NCBI RefSeq assembly: GCF_001612825.1
Contig: NZ_BDBE01000025.1
Location: forward strand, 434,001-498,000
DNA length: 64,000 bases
Origin: Nocardia caishijiensis NBRC 108228
GTDB taxonomy: Bacteria > Actinomycetota > Actinomycetes > Mycobacteriales > Mycobacteriaceae
Direction of reading: 5' to 3'
Shown here: in pieces, positions 37,999 through 47,832 of the stretch
Layout: each line of letters opens with the position of its first letter
Position numbering within the stretch: the first letter of the stretch is position 1
Made by a program: the position numbers and the translations under genes
The notes under the pieces: generated by a model
What the model was told of the DNA's origin: nothing
Seen by the model: only the letters and a program-made list of their open reading frames with translations
Database searches by the model: none

Positions 37999-38337
37999 AT
38001 GGCGATGACGTGGGAACAGGTGGTGGAGATCGCGACCGCCCTGCCAGGGGTAGCGGAGGGGACGTGGTGGCGCAGTCCGGGGCTTTCGGTCGGCGGGAAG
38101 AGCTTCGCGCGGCTGCGCTCGGAGGCCGAGGGTGGGCTCGTGTTGCTGTGTGAGCCGTCGGAGAAGGAGGCGCTCCTCGCCTCGGGAGATCCGGCGTTCT
38201 ATACGACACCGCACTACGACGGGCACCCGTATGTGCTCATCGATCTGGACGTGGTCGACCGCCAGCAGCTCGCCGAGCTGATCGACAGCGCGTGGTGGTT
38301 GCGCGCACCTGCGAAACTGCGGCGCGAACGCGCGTAG
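37999..38337 (+). CDS. YjbR/MmcQ-family protein
   Basis: The 112-residue product has the CyaY-like MmcQ/YjbR fold pattern: 'TWEQVVEIATALPGVAEGTWWR', 'SFARLRSEAEGGLVLLC' and a C-terminal 'HPYVLIDLDVVDRQQLAELIDSAW'-like segment. The family is widespread and believed to bind DNA or nucleotides; its function here is unknown. ATG 37999 follows GGGGGAGAA. It converges with the sigma-factor gene. Confidence 0.85.
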   Translation: MAMTWEQVVEIATALPGVAEGTWWRSPGLSVGGKSFARLRSEAEGGLVLLCEPSEKEALLASGDPAFYTTPHYDGHPYVLIDLDVVDRQQLAELIDSAWWLRAPAKLRRERA

Positions 38338-38364
38338 GGGGACACCGTTGTCCCCGCGGCGGAT

Positions 38365-39255
38365 TCAGTCCCGCTCGGACAGATCGCGCAGACGCGCAAG
38401 GGTTTTCGCGAGAATACGCGAGACGTGCATCTGCGAGATACCGAGCTGGTTCGCGATCTGGGTCTGGGTCATCGACTCGAAGAAACGCATCGTGAGGATC
38501 CGCCGCTCCCGCTCGGGCAGGCCCGCCAGCAGCGGGCGCACCGCGATGTACTCCTCGACCCGGTCGAACTGCGACTCCTCCTCGCCAAGGGTGTCGAGCA
38601 GCGAGGCGTCGCTGTCGCGCCCGACCGAGGCCGCGTCGATCGAGGTGGGTTGATAGGCGTTGCCCGCGATGACCGCCTGGGTCACCTCGTCGGGGTCGAC
38701 ATCGAGTTCGGCCGCGATCTCCTTGGCCGTCGGCGAACGTCCCAGTCGCTGCGAGAGCTGATCCACGGCCGCGCCGATACGGAGATGGGTTTCCTTCACC
38801 CGGCGCGGTACCCGCATGGCCCAGGTGTTGTCGCGGAAGTACCGGCGAACCTCACCCATGATCGTCGGCACCGCGAACGACAGGAAGTTCGAGCCACGGC
38901 TCAGATCGAACCGGTCGACCGCGTGCACCAGCCCGACCCGCGCCACCTGCGACAGGTCGTCGAACGGTTCACCTCGGCCGCTGAACTTGCGGGCGATGTG
39001 GTCGGCCAGCGGGATACAGCGGTTGATCAGCGCGTCCCGGGCCACGGCGTGCGCGACGCTGCCGGGTTCGGTCGCCGCGAGTCGTTCGAACAGCGCGCTC
39101 ACATCGTCGTAGCCGGACCCGGGCGCGGGCGCCTGCTCCGTCAACTGTTCTTCGACGACCTGTTCCTCGATGGCCTGCTCGTCGAGCGCGGCGTCGGTCG
39201 GCTGTTCGACGATGTCCGGATCGGGCTTGTGCTCCTCGTTGGTTTCGCCGTGCAC
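38365..39255 (-). CDS. group 3 RNA polymerase sigma factor, SigF/SigB type
   Basis: The 296-residue product contains region 2 ('DDLSQVARVGLVHAVDRFD', 'SNFLSFAVPTIMGEVRRYF'), region 3 ('SPTAKEIAAELDVDPDEV') and region 4 ('ERERRILTMRFFESMTQTQI', 'SQMHVSRILAKTLARLRDL'). This matches the stress/sporulation SigF/SigB lineage. A Glu-rich N-terminal tail of about 45 residues is unusual. The GTG overlaps the stop of the upstream anti-sigma gene (TAGTG), so the two are translationally coupled. Confidence 0.92.
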   Translation of the reverse strand: MHGETNEEHKPDPDIVEQPTDAALDEQAIEEQVVEEQLTEQAPAPGSGYDDVSALFERLAATEPGSVAHAVARDALINRCIPLADHIARKFSGRGEPFDDLSQVARVGLVHAVDRFDLSRGSNFLSFAVPTIMGEVRRYFRDNTWAMRVPRRVKETHLRIGAAVDQLSQRLGRSPTAKEIAAELDVDPDEVTQAVIAGNAYQPTSIDAASVGRDSDASLLDTLGEEESQFDRVEEYIAVRPLLAGLPERERRILTMRFFESMTQTQIANQLGISQMHVSRILAKTLARLRDLSERD

Positions 39256-39677
39256 TACGCCTTCCCCCGGACCCGACGGATACGGACACTCGTCGGATAC
39301 CCGGACCGGGCGGCGTCGAATCCTTCCTGGTCGGCGTTCACCTCGTCGCTGAGCGTGCGCAGCACATGCCAGCCGAAGCTGCGCTGGTCGGGCAGCCCCT
39401 CCGCGGCGGCGACACCTTCGACCCGCACGACGAGTTCGGTGTCACCGACGACGAACTCGCAGGTGAGCTGGGAGCCGGGCGCGGCGATCGCGATGAGGGT
39501 GGAGCACACCTCGTCGACCGCCAGGCGCACGTCGGCCACTTCGTCCAGGGTGAAATCGCTGAGCAGGACCAGTGTTTCGGCCAACCCACGCAGGATCGGC
39601 AGCTGGGTCACCGACGCTGCCACGCGAATCTGCACCGGATCGCTGAACAGTTCTTGTTCCGCCGAAATATTGGTCAC
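39255..39677 (-). CDS. anti-sigma factor, RsbW/UsfX-like histidine kinase fold
   Basis: The 140-residue product has the GHKL ATPase fold of RsbW, with the N-box 'VADVRLAVDEVCSTLIAIA'. It should bind and inhibit the sigma factor encoded directly downstream, as UsfX does for SigF. GTG 39677 is preferred over 39695 because a TAGCCT -10 (39685-39690, minus strand) ends seven bases before it, indicating a leaderless start. No RsbV-type antagonist is adjacent, so release signals must come from elsewhere. Confidence 0.88.
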   Translation of the reverse strand: MTNISAEQELFSDPVQIRVAASVTQLPILRGLAETLVLLSDFTLDEVADVRLAVDEVCSTLIAIAAPGSQLTCEFVVGDTELVVRVEGVAAAEGLPDQRSFGWHVLRTLSDEVNADQEGFDAARSGYPTSVRIRRVRGKA

Positions 39678-39737
39678 GCTCTGTAGGCTACCCACAACGG
39701 GCCGCTGATCACCACGCGGTCGCTACACTGGCGCGCT

Positions 39738-40430
39738 GTGTCCACACCGACGTTCACCCGCCCGGCCAAGCCGATGATCGCCCCGTCCATCCTGTCCGCG
39801 GACTTCGCGAACCTGGCCGCCGAGGCCGCCGCTGTCGAAGGTTCCGACTGGCTGCACGTGGACGTGATGGACGCCCACTTCGTGCCGAACCTCACACTCG
39901 GCCTTCCGGTGGTGCAGAGCCTGCTGAAGGCCACCGACATCCCGTTCGACTGCCACCTGATGATCGAGGACCCGGGCCGCTGGGCGCCGGGCTACGCCGA
40001 GGCGGGCGCCTACAACGTCACCTTCCACGCCGAAGCCACCGACGACCCGATCGCCGTCGCCCGCGACATCCGCGCCGCGGGCGCCAAGGCGGGTCTGTCG
40101 GTCAAACCGAACACCCCGATCGAGCCGTACCTGGAAATTCTGCGCGAATTCGACACGCTGCTCGTGATGAGCGTCGAACCCGGTTTCGGTGGGCAGTCGT
40201 TCATCGCGTCGGTGCTGGAGAAGGCGCGGATCGTGCGCAATCTCGTGGACGCCGGGGAATTGAACCTGGTGGTCGAGATCGACGGTGGCATCAATACCGA
40301 CACCATCGAACAGGCCGCCGCGGCGGGCATCGATTGTTTCGTGGCCGGGTCGGCGGTCTACAACACCGCCGACCCGGGCGCGGCCGTGCGCAATCTGCGC
40401 AGCCTGGCGACCGCCGCCTGGTTGTCCTGA
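39738..40430 (+). CDS. rpe: ribulose-phosphate 3-epimerase
   Basis: The 230-residue TIM-barrel enzyme interconverts ribulose 5-phosphate and xylulose 5-phosphate. It shows '[18 protein letters not shown]' (metal and catalytic Asp), 'HLMIEDP' and '[10 protein letters not shown]'. A TACACT -10 (39724-39729) ends eight bases before the GTG, so the message is probably leaderless. In M. tuberculosis rpe also precedes the riboflavin genes; ribulose 5-phosphate is a substrate of RibBA. Confidence 0.95.
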   Translation: MSTPTFTRPAKPMIAPSILSADFANLAAEAAAVEGSDWLHVDVMDAHFVPNLTLGLPVVQSLLKATDIPFDCHLMIEDPGRWAPGYAEAGAYNVTFHAEATDDPIAVARDIRAAGAKAGLSVKPNTPIEPYLEILREFDTLLVMSVEPGFGGQSFIASVLEKARIVRNLVDAGELNLVVEIDGGINTDTIEQAAAAGIDCFVAGSAVYNTADPGAAVRNLRSLATAAWLS

Positions 40431-40434
40431 CCGG

Positions 40435-40908
40435 TCAGCGCGGGTGCAGGGCGTGGCCGCCCAGCGCCCGCGCGGCCGCCACGACTGCCTCGAGTGGTGG
40501 TCGGTCGTCGGTCGCCTCGGGTGCGCGCACCCAGGTGCGGTAGCCGGTGCGTTCGTCGTCGGGGGAGGGCAACACGATGTGGCTGCCCGCGCACGCGACG
40601 CTCGCGTAGAGGCGGAACAGTTCGGCTTCGGTTGTCGGCGTGAGGGTGTCGAGGTGGCACGGGCCGGTGAGGAAGGTCCAACAGTGGGCGCGCGGATGGT
40701 CGACGACCGGTCCGGCGATACCGTCGGCGCACAACTGTTCCTGTACCCGCTCGCCCAGGTCACCCGGCATGGTCACCGCACCGTAGTGGGTGCCGATCTG
40801 CAGGAGGATGCGCCGGGAGTCGGGGTCGACCGTCGCGGGCAGGTGTAGCTCCCGCCGGTAGTGGACGCAGCGACTTTCCAGCGTGGAATCGAGCAGTGGG
40901 TAGCTCAC
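40435..40908 (-). CDS. uncharacterised actinobacterial protein
   Basis: The 157-residue product has the features 'CVHYRRELHLPATVDPD', 'AVTMPGDLGERVQEQL', 'VVDHPRAHCWTFLTGP' and 'GSHIVLPSPDDERTGYRTWVR'. Similar short proteins of actinobacteria are sometimes linked to the prim-pol N-terminal fold, but catalytic residues cannot be confirmed here. GTG 40908 is chosen because GGGAGA lies seven bases upstream. The gene starts opposite an AT-rich gap and ends 5 bp from rpe, convergent with it. Confidence 0.6.
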   Translation of the reverse strand: MSYPLLDSTLESRCVHYRRELHLPATVDPDSRRILLQIGTHYGAVTMPGDLGERVQEQLCADGIAGPVVDHPRAHCWTFLTGPCHLDTLTPTTEAELFRLYASVACAGSHIVLPSPDDERTGYRTWVRAPEATDDRPPLEAVVAAARALGGHALHPR

Positions 40909-41308
40909 AGTGTTGTCTCCCGGTATCGCATCGTTGAACGTCGGGAATCGTTGACGTAACAATATTGCGTCAGTGCCACGGGGGTGGCAAGTACGCAGAT
41001 GTCCGCGTTTCCTTTTTCGGCGCCGTGGGTACAAAACGCCGAGGTCTCGGCCGGAAATCTTATTGCACCGGCATTCAGGAAAATCGAACGAAGGATTGCC
41101 GCCGCATGACATTTCGGCGGGATTTCTTTATGTCTGTATTCTTTTCTTGCGATTTTCCGGCATCGTGCGGGTTTCGCGGCCTCCCGCTCAGCGCGCGGTC
41201 GGATTCCGCCCTCACCTGTGCCGCCACTAGGCTGTGCGGCGAGCGGGAATAGCGGTCGTCTACCCGCTGTTGGGCCCAACGGGTACGGATGACGCAAGGG
41301 AGTCGGAC
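40909..41308. other. 400-bp intergenic region with an AT-rich core
   Basis: The segment around 40960-41160 is distinctly AT-rich for this genome. GGAAAATCG (41078-41086) and CGATTTTCC (41150-41158) form a perfect 9-bp inverted repeat, and inside it CCGCCG (41099-41104) pairs with CGGCGG (41115-41120), followed by GATTTCTTT, which looks like a terminator. TAGGCT (41229-41234) is a plausible -10 for ribC. No protein gene is supported. Confidence 0.55.
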
Positions 41309-41932
41309 ATGTTCACAGGGATCGTCGAGGAACTCGGCGAAGTCGTGGCCACCGAGCAGCTGGCCGACGCCGCCCGGCTGACGATCCGCGGCAAGCTGGT
41401 GACTTCCGATGCCGGGCACGGTGATTCGATCGCGGTGAACGGTGTCTGCCTCACGGTCGTCGATGTGCTCGACGGCGACAGCTTCACTGTCGACGTCATG
41501 GCCGAGACCCTCGACCGGTCGAGCATCGGCGCCCTCGTGCCCGGCTCCCGGGTGAACCTCGAACGCGCCGCCGCGATCAACAGCCGTCTCGGCGGACATC
41601 TCGTCCAGGGCCACGTCGACGGAACCGGCACCGTGCTGGCCCGCACACCGTCCGAGAACTGGGAGGTGGTCCGCATCTCCCTGCCCGACGCCATCGCCCG
41701 CTATGTGGTGCAGAAGGGCTCGATCACCGTCGACGGCGTGTCGCTCACCGTGTCGAACCTCGGCCTCGGCGACGAACCCGCCGCCGACGGCAACCGCGAC
41801 TGGTTCGAGGTTTCGCTGATCCCCACCACTCTCGCCCTGACCGTCCTCGGCACCGCCCCGGTCGGTACGACCGTGAACCTCGAGGTCGACGTCATCGCGA
41901 AGTACGTGGAGCGCCTGGCACAGCGAAGCTGA
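41309..41932 (+). CDS. ribC: riboflavin synthase alpha subunit
   Basis: The 207-residue enzyme dismutates two 6,7-dimethyl-8-ribityllumazines to riboflavin. The two lumazine-binding beta-barrel repeats open with 'MFTGIVEELG' and 'GGHLVQGHVDGTG'. The name ribC follows mycobacterial use; ribE is used elsewhere. ATG 41309 follows AAGGGAG. ribBA follows after a 203-bp structured gap rather than immediately. Confidence 0.94.
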   Translation: MFTGIVEELGEVVATEQLADAARLTIRGKLVTSDAGHGDSIAVNGVCLTVVDVLDGDSFTVDVMAETLDRSSIGALVPGSRVNLERAAAINSRLGGHLVQGHVDGTGTVLARTPSENWEVVRISLPDAIARYVVQKGSITVDGVSLTVSNLGLGDEPAADGNRDWFEVSLIPTTLALTVLGTAPVGTTVNLEVDVIAKYVERLAQRS

Positions 41933-42005
41933 CACACCCGCGTCGGGCGCCTCGGAGAGACCCCCGCGCACGCCGTACTGTAGTAGTGATTGCCATCCCG
42001 GAGCC

Positions 42006-42097
42006 GTTTCTCGGCCGCCTCGATCTGGACTGACCAGAGGGTGCGACGAAGGAGTGCCCGCCGGGAGGGAAGATCGAGGCCCCCAGGGCCGAGAAAC
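42006..42097 (+). ncRNA. long stem-loop RNA leader upstream of ribBA
   Basis: The 5' arm at 42006-42026 pairs perfectly with two 3' segments: 42017-42026 (GCCTCGATCT) with 42071-42080 (AGATCGAGGC), and 42006-42016 (GTTTCTCGGCC) with 42087-42097 (GGCCGAGAAAC). A six-base bulge CCCCAG (42081-42086) separates the two helices. The 44-base apical loop is purine-rich. The structure ends 38 bp before the ribBA GTG. It does not show the conserved FMN riboswitch core. Candidate regulatory RNA. Confidence 0.6.
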
Positions 42098-42135
42098 CCG
42101 CGGCGCCAGCCGCCAATATTACGGAGCAAGCAGAC

Positions 42136-44337
<2,202 letters not shown>

Positions 44338-44390
44338 GTCCGCTGTGCCGGAGTTCGAGCGCTGCGGGAACCGAGTTGGACACCTGCTCA

Positions 44391-44441
44391 CCACGCTCTG
44401 GTGGCGTTCGGTTCTCGGCCGTTGCCGCCACCGCAGCGTGG
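44391..44441. terminator. bidirectional hairpin between the PH-domain gene and ggt
   Basis: CCACGCT-CT-GGTGGCG (44391-44406) pairs with CGCCACC-GC-AGCGTGG (44426-44441): two 7-bp helices separated by a symmetric 2x2 internal loop, with a 19-base apical loop. It lies between convergent genes ending at 44337 and 44483. Confidence 0.65.
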
Positions 44442-44482
44442 TCGCGGTGCGCTCGAGTCGTCGAGTGGGGATCGTGCGGCGG

Positions 44483-46432
44483 TCAGCGGGTGTCGCCGAG
44501 TACCGCACCTTCGCGGCGGGGGTCGGCGCCGCCGATCCAGCCGTCTTTGCCGTCGCGCTGCAACGCGCTCAGGCCACTGGACTGAGGTGCCACCGTCACC
44601 TGGTGACCCATCTCGCGCAATTTGCGCACGAGGGGGTCGTTGTCGCCGTTGGCGGTGGCGTCGATCGCCGGATGCTCGCCGCCGACACCCGTGCTCGGCG
44701 AATTGCCCGCGCCGAAGGACACGCCGGACACCGCCTGCTGCGGATCCAGGCCCCAATCGAGCGCGCCCACAAGGGTTTTCACCACGAACTGGATGATCAC
44801 TGAACCGCCGGGTGAGCCGGTGACGAGGGCGAGTTCACCACGGTTTCCCTGGTCGTCGCGATCGAACACCAGGGTCGGGCTCATCGAGCTGCGCGGCCGT
44901 TTACCGGGCTGCAAGCGGTTGGCGACAGGGATGCCGTCGGGGTCGAGCGGGTCGGCGGCGAAGTCGGTGAGCTGGTTGTTCAGCAGGAATCCGTCCACGA
45001 AATGGAACGAACCGAACGCCGATTCGACCGTGGTCGTCATCGCGGCCGCGTTGCCGTACTTGTCGACCACCGAGATGTGGCTGGTGCCGTGCTCGGGCGG
45101 CTGCGGGCCGTTGCCCAGCGGCACCGGGCCCAGATTGCCCGGTTGGGCCGTCCCCATGCTGCGGTCGGGGTTGATGAGCGTGGAGCGTTCCTTCAGGTAC
45201 TGCGGGTGGACCAGCGACAGCGCCGAATTGCCCGGCAGCGGAATGAAATCCGGATCGGCGACGTACTTGTTGCGGTCAGCGTAGGCGAGGCGTTCGGCCT
45301 CCGAGATCAGGTGCACGGCGCGGGCATCGGGCTTGCCGCCGTTGCGGTTCACGTCCTGCGGTCCGAGCGCGGCCAGATCGAAATTGGCGAGGATGCCCAT
45401 CGTCGCCGCCACGGTGCTGCCACCCGAGGACGGCGCGGGCATGCCGCACAACTCGAACTTTCGGTACCCGGTGCACAGCGCGGTGCGCTTCTTCGGTTCG
45501 TAGTTCGCCAGGTCGGTGGTGGTGAGCAGGCTCGGTGTGCGCCCGCCCGCCGTGCTGCCCGCCGCCTCGACGATGTCCTGGGCGATGGGGCCGCTGTAGA
45601 GGGCCTCGGCGCCGTCGGCGGCCAGGGCAGACAGGGTTTTCGAGTAGGCGGGGTTGGTGAGCACCGTGCCGGTGCGTTTCGGCGCGCCGTCCGGTTCCAG
45701 GAAGTAGGCGCGGGCGCCCTCGTCGGTCGCGAGATCCTTGGCCGATTCGGCGATCTGGCCCGCCAGCCGCGGGCTGATCTCGAAACCGCTGTCGGCCAGG
45801 TCGATCGCGGGATCGAACAGTTCCTTCCAGGCGGTCATGCCGTGCTCGCGGTGCGCGAGCTCCAGCATCCGCACCACCCCGGGGACCCCGATCGAACGGC
45901 CGCTGGCGCGAGTGTTCGGCGCCGGTTCGGTGCGGTCGGTGTCGCTCACCCAGCGCAGGTAGTTCTCGGTGGCGGCGGCGGGTGCGGTCTCGCGGCCGTC
46001 GTAGGCCTCGACGGTGCGTGACTTCGCGTCGTAGTACACGAGGAACGCGCCGCCACCGATGCCGGAGGCCTGCGGTTCGACCAGACCGAGTACGGCCTGC
46101 GCGGTGACGAGGGCGTCGGTGGCGGTGCCGCCCGCGCGCAGCACCCGGCACGCGGCCTCGGTGGCGATCGGGTTCGCTGTCGACACCGCGTAGGTGCTGG
46201 TGCGCACCGGTGTCATGTCGGTGCGGTAGCCCGAGGCGATCTCGGGGTTGGTACTCAGATTCTGGGTGGTCGGGCCCGCGGCGGTCGCGGGGGCCGCCGT
46301 GATCGGGGTGCCGTTGGGCGGGCCGGCGCATTCCGCCGCCTCGGTGTCGTCTGTCGAACAACCGGCCAGCAGTCCCACCGTGAGCACTGCGGCCGTCGTG
46401 GCCCCGATCCACGTCCGTCGCCTTGGCGTCAT
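44483..46432 (-). CDS. ggt: gamma-glutamyltransferase, lipoprotein
   Basis: The 649-residue product is an exported Ntn hydrolase that cleaves gamma-glutamyl bonds such as those of glutathione. The N-terminal signal ends in the lipobox 'VGLLAGC', so it is probably anchored outside the membrane. The autoprocessing nucleophile is Thr450 in 'EHGTSHISVVDKYGN', giving a large chain and a ~200-residue small chain. 'GSPGGSVIIQ' and 'RPRSSMSPTLV' are also family motifs. TACGCT (minus, 46439-46444) ends six bases before the ATG, so it is probably leaderless. It is divergent from the HAD gene. Confidence 0.93.
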   Translation of the reverse strand: MTPRRRTWIGATTAAVLTVGLLAGCSTDDTEAAECAGPPNGTPITAAPATAAGPTTQNLSTNPEIASGYRTDMTPVRTSTYAVSTANPIATEAACRVLRAGGTATDALVTAQAVLGLVEPQASGIGGGAFLVYYDAKSRTVEAYDGRETAPAAATENYLRWVSDTDRTEPAPNTRASGRSIGVPGVVRMLELAHREHGMTAWKELFDPAIDLADSGFEISPRLAGQIAESAKDLATDEGARAYFLEPDGAPKRTGTVLTNPAYSKTLSALAADGAEALYSGPIAQDIVEAAGSTAGGRTPSLLTTTDLANYEPKKRTALCTGYRKFELCGMPAPSSGGSTVAATMGILANFDLAALGPQDVNRNGGKPDARAVHLISEAERLAYADRNKYVADPDFIPLPGNSALSLVHPQYLKERSTLINPDRSMGTAQPGNLGPVPLGNGPQPPEHGTSHISVVDKYGNAAAMTTTVESAFGSFHFVDGFLLNNQLTDFAADPLDPDGIPVANRLQPGKRPRSSMSPTLVFDRDDQGNRGELALVTGSPGGSVIIQFVVKTLVGALDWGLDPQQAVSGVSFGAGNSPSTGVGGEHPAIDATANGDNDPLVRKLREMGHQVTVAPQSSGLSALQRDGKDGWIGGADPRREGAVLGDTR

Positions 46433-46507
46433 CGTGGCAGCGTAACCCCGAACCGTCGTCGCGCACAGGCATTTCCGGGTGGGCGCGGCAGCGTTACCCT
46501 GGCTGAC

Positions 46508-47197
46508 ATGGCGATCGATGCGGTGCTGTTCGACTTCTCCGGCACGGTGTTCCGACTGGAGGACGACCCGACCTGGGCCGACGTCCTGGTCGGCGACGAC
46601 GGCACGCCGTTCGACGTGGCGGCCAAAGCCGAGGTGCTGCGACGGATGACGGCACCGGTGGAACAGTTCATGACCTTCGACGCACCCGGTCAGCACGCCT
46701 GGGACAACCGCGACCTCGACCCCGCCCTGCACCGCAGGGCCTATCTCGAGGTGCTGCGCGGTTCCGGCGTTCCCGAAGCCCAGGCCGCCGACCTGTACGG
46801 GCGGCTCATCGACCCGCTGGCCTGGACGCCGTACCCCGACACCGGAACGGTGCTGAAAGCTCTTGCGGCTCAGGGTATCCCTGTCGGGGTGGTGAGCAAT
46901 ATCGCCTTCGACATCCGGCCCGCGTTCGCCACCCGGGGCTGGGACACGTTGATCGGCGCGATGACCCTGTCCTACGAGGTGGGTGCCATCAAACCGGACG
47001 CACGGATCTTCCGGGACGCGATCGACCGCCTCGGCGTCGACCCGGACCGTGTCCTGATGATCGGCGACAGCGCCGAGGCCGACGGTGGCGCGACCGCACT
47101 CGGTGCGCGATTCGCGCTCGTCGAACCCCTTCCGATCGCCGACCGTCCCCGCGCTCTCGTCGAGGCGCTCGCCGTCCACGGGATCACGACAGAGTAG
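46508..47197 (+). CDS. HAD-superfamily hydrolase
   Basis: The 229-residue product has HAD motif I 'VLFDFSGTVF' (nucleophile Asp), motif II 'GVVSNIAF', a Lys in 'VGAIKPDARIF', and motif IV 'MIGDSAEADG'. The second Asp of the usual DxD is Ser (DFS), as in some phosphatases and dehalogenase-like members; the substrate is unknown. TACCCT (46495-46500) ends seven bases before the ATG, indicating a leaderless message. It is divergent from ggt. Confidence 0.88.
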   Translation: MAIDAVLFDFSGTVFRLEDDPTWADVLVGDDGTPFDVAAKAEVLRRMTAPVEQFMTFDAPGQHAWDNRDLDPALHRRAYLEVLRGSGVPEAQAADLYGRLIDPLAWTPYPDTGTVLKALAAQGIPVGVVSNIAFDIRPAFATRGWDTLIGAMTLSYEVGAIKPDARIFRDAIDRLGVDPDRVLMIGDSAEADGGATALGARFALVEPLPIADRPRALVEALAVHGITTE

Positions 47198-47299
47198 GCG
47201 TCCACGTTCGGCGCCCCCTCGACCGGTCGCGCGGCCTGGGAATTCGCGGACGCGTGGAGCACGCGACGAGGCGCTACGCGTGATCATCGGTGGTGCGTT

Positions 47300-47710
47300 T
47301 CAGCGTTCGCGGACGAACCAGGCCTTGGCGGAGGGGCGGAGCAGCAGTGCCGCGACGGCACCCGAGGCGACGATGCCGACGGCGCCCGGCGGGAGGCCGG
47401 TGAGGATGCCGGTGCACGAGGTGAGCGCGCCGATGACCGCTAGGGTCACCGCCGCGACACGTACACGGTCACCGGCCCGGCCGAAGAGCACGACCAGCGG
47501 AATCAGGGCGAAGGTCGGGAGATAGCCGACCACCACGCCGAGTGGGCTCTGCTTGCCGAGCGCGGCGCCGATCACGATCAGCACCACACCGACCGCCGAC
47601 GACACCAACGCGATCAGGCGCGCGCCACGCACCGTGGCAGGCATCAGCCACGACGGGCTCGTCTCGTCGTCCAGGTCGTCGTGGGAGTTCAGCGCGGGGG
47701 CGTTGGTCAT
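47300..47710 (-). CDS. small membrane protein, function unknown
   Basis: The 136-residue product has a polar, acidic N-terminus ('SHDDLDDETSP') followed by about four hydrophobic segments ('LIALVSSAVGVVLIVIGAAL', 'LGVVVGYLPTFALIPLVVLF', 'VAAVTLAVIGALTSCTGIL', 'GIVASGAVAALLL'). No functional motif is seen. AAAGGA lies seven bases before ATG 47710. It converges with the HAD gene. Confidence 0.7.
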   Translation of the reverse strand: MTNAPALNSHDDLDDETSPSWLMPATVRGARLIALVSSAVGVVLIVIGAALGKQSPLGVVVGYLPTFALIPLVVLFGRAGDRVRVAAVTLAVIGALTSCTGILTGLPPGAVGIVASGAVAALLLRPSAKAWFVRER

Positions 47711-47832
47711 CGGGCATCCTTTCCGGCGCAGGCCGAACATCCACGCTACACACGAGCCCTCGCGTCACCGCCGACGGATTCCGACCCGGCCGGGACGGCG
47801 GGGTTGTCGGTGGGTCTCGCTACCCTTGAGAC

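Noticed and set aside
37448..38008. A plus-strand frame of 186 codons after rsmB
   Set aside because: It begins inside rsmB, runs through decayed repeats with poor codon bias, and overlaps the better supported YjbR start. It is unlikely to be translated.
41933..42135. A classical FMN riboswitch before ribBA
   Set aside because: The conserved FMN core segments are missing, and the main feature is a long bulged stem. I kept it as an unclassified structured RNA.
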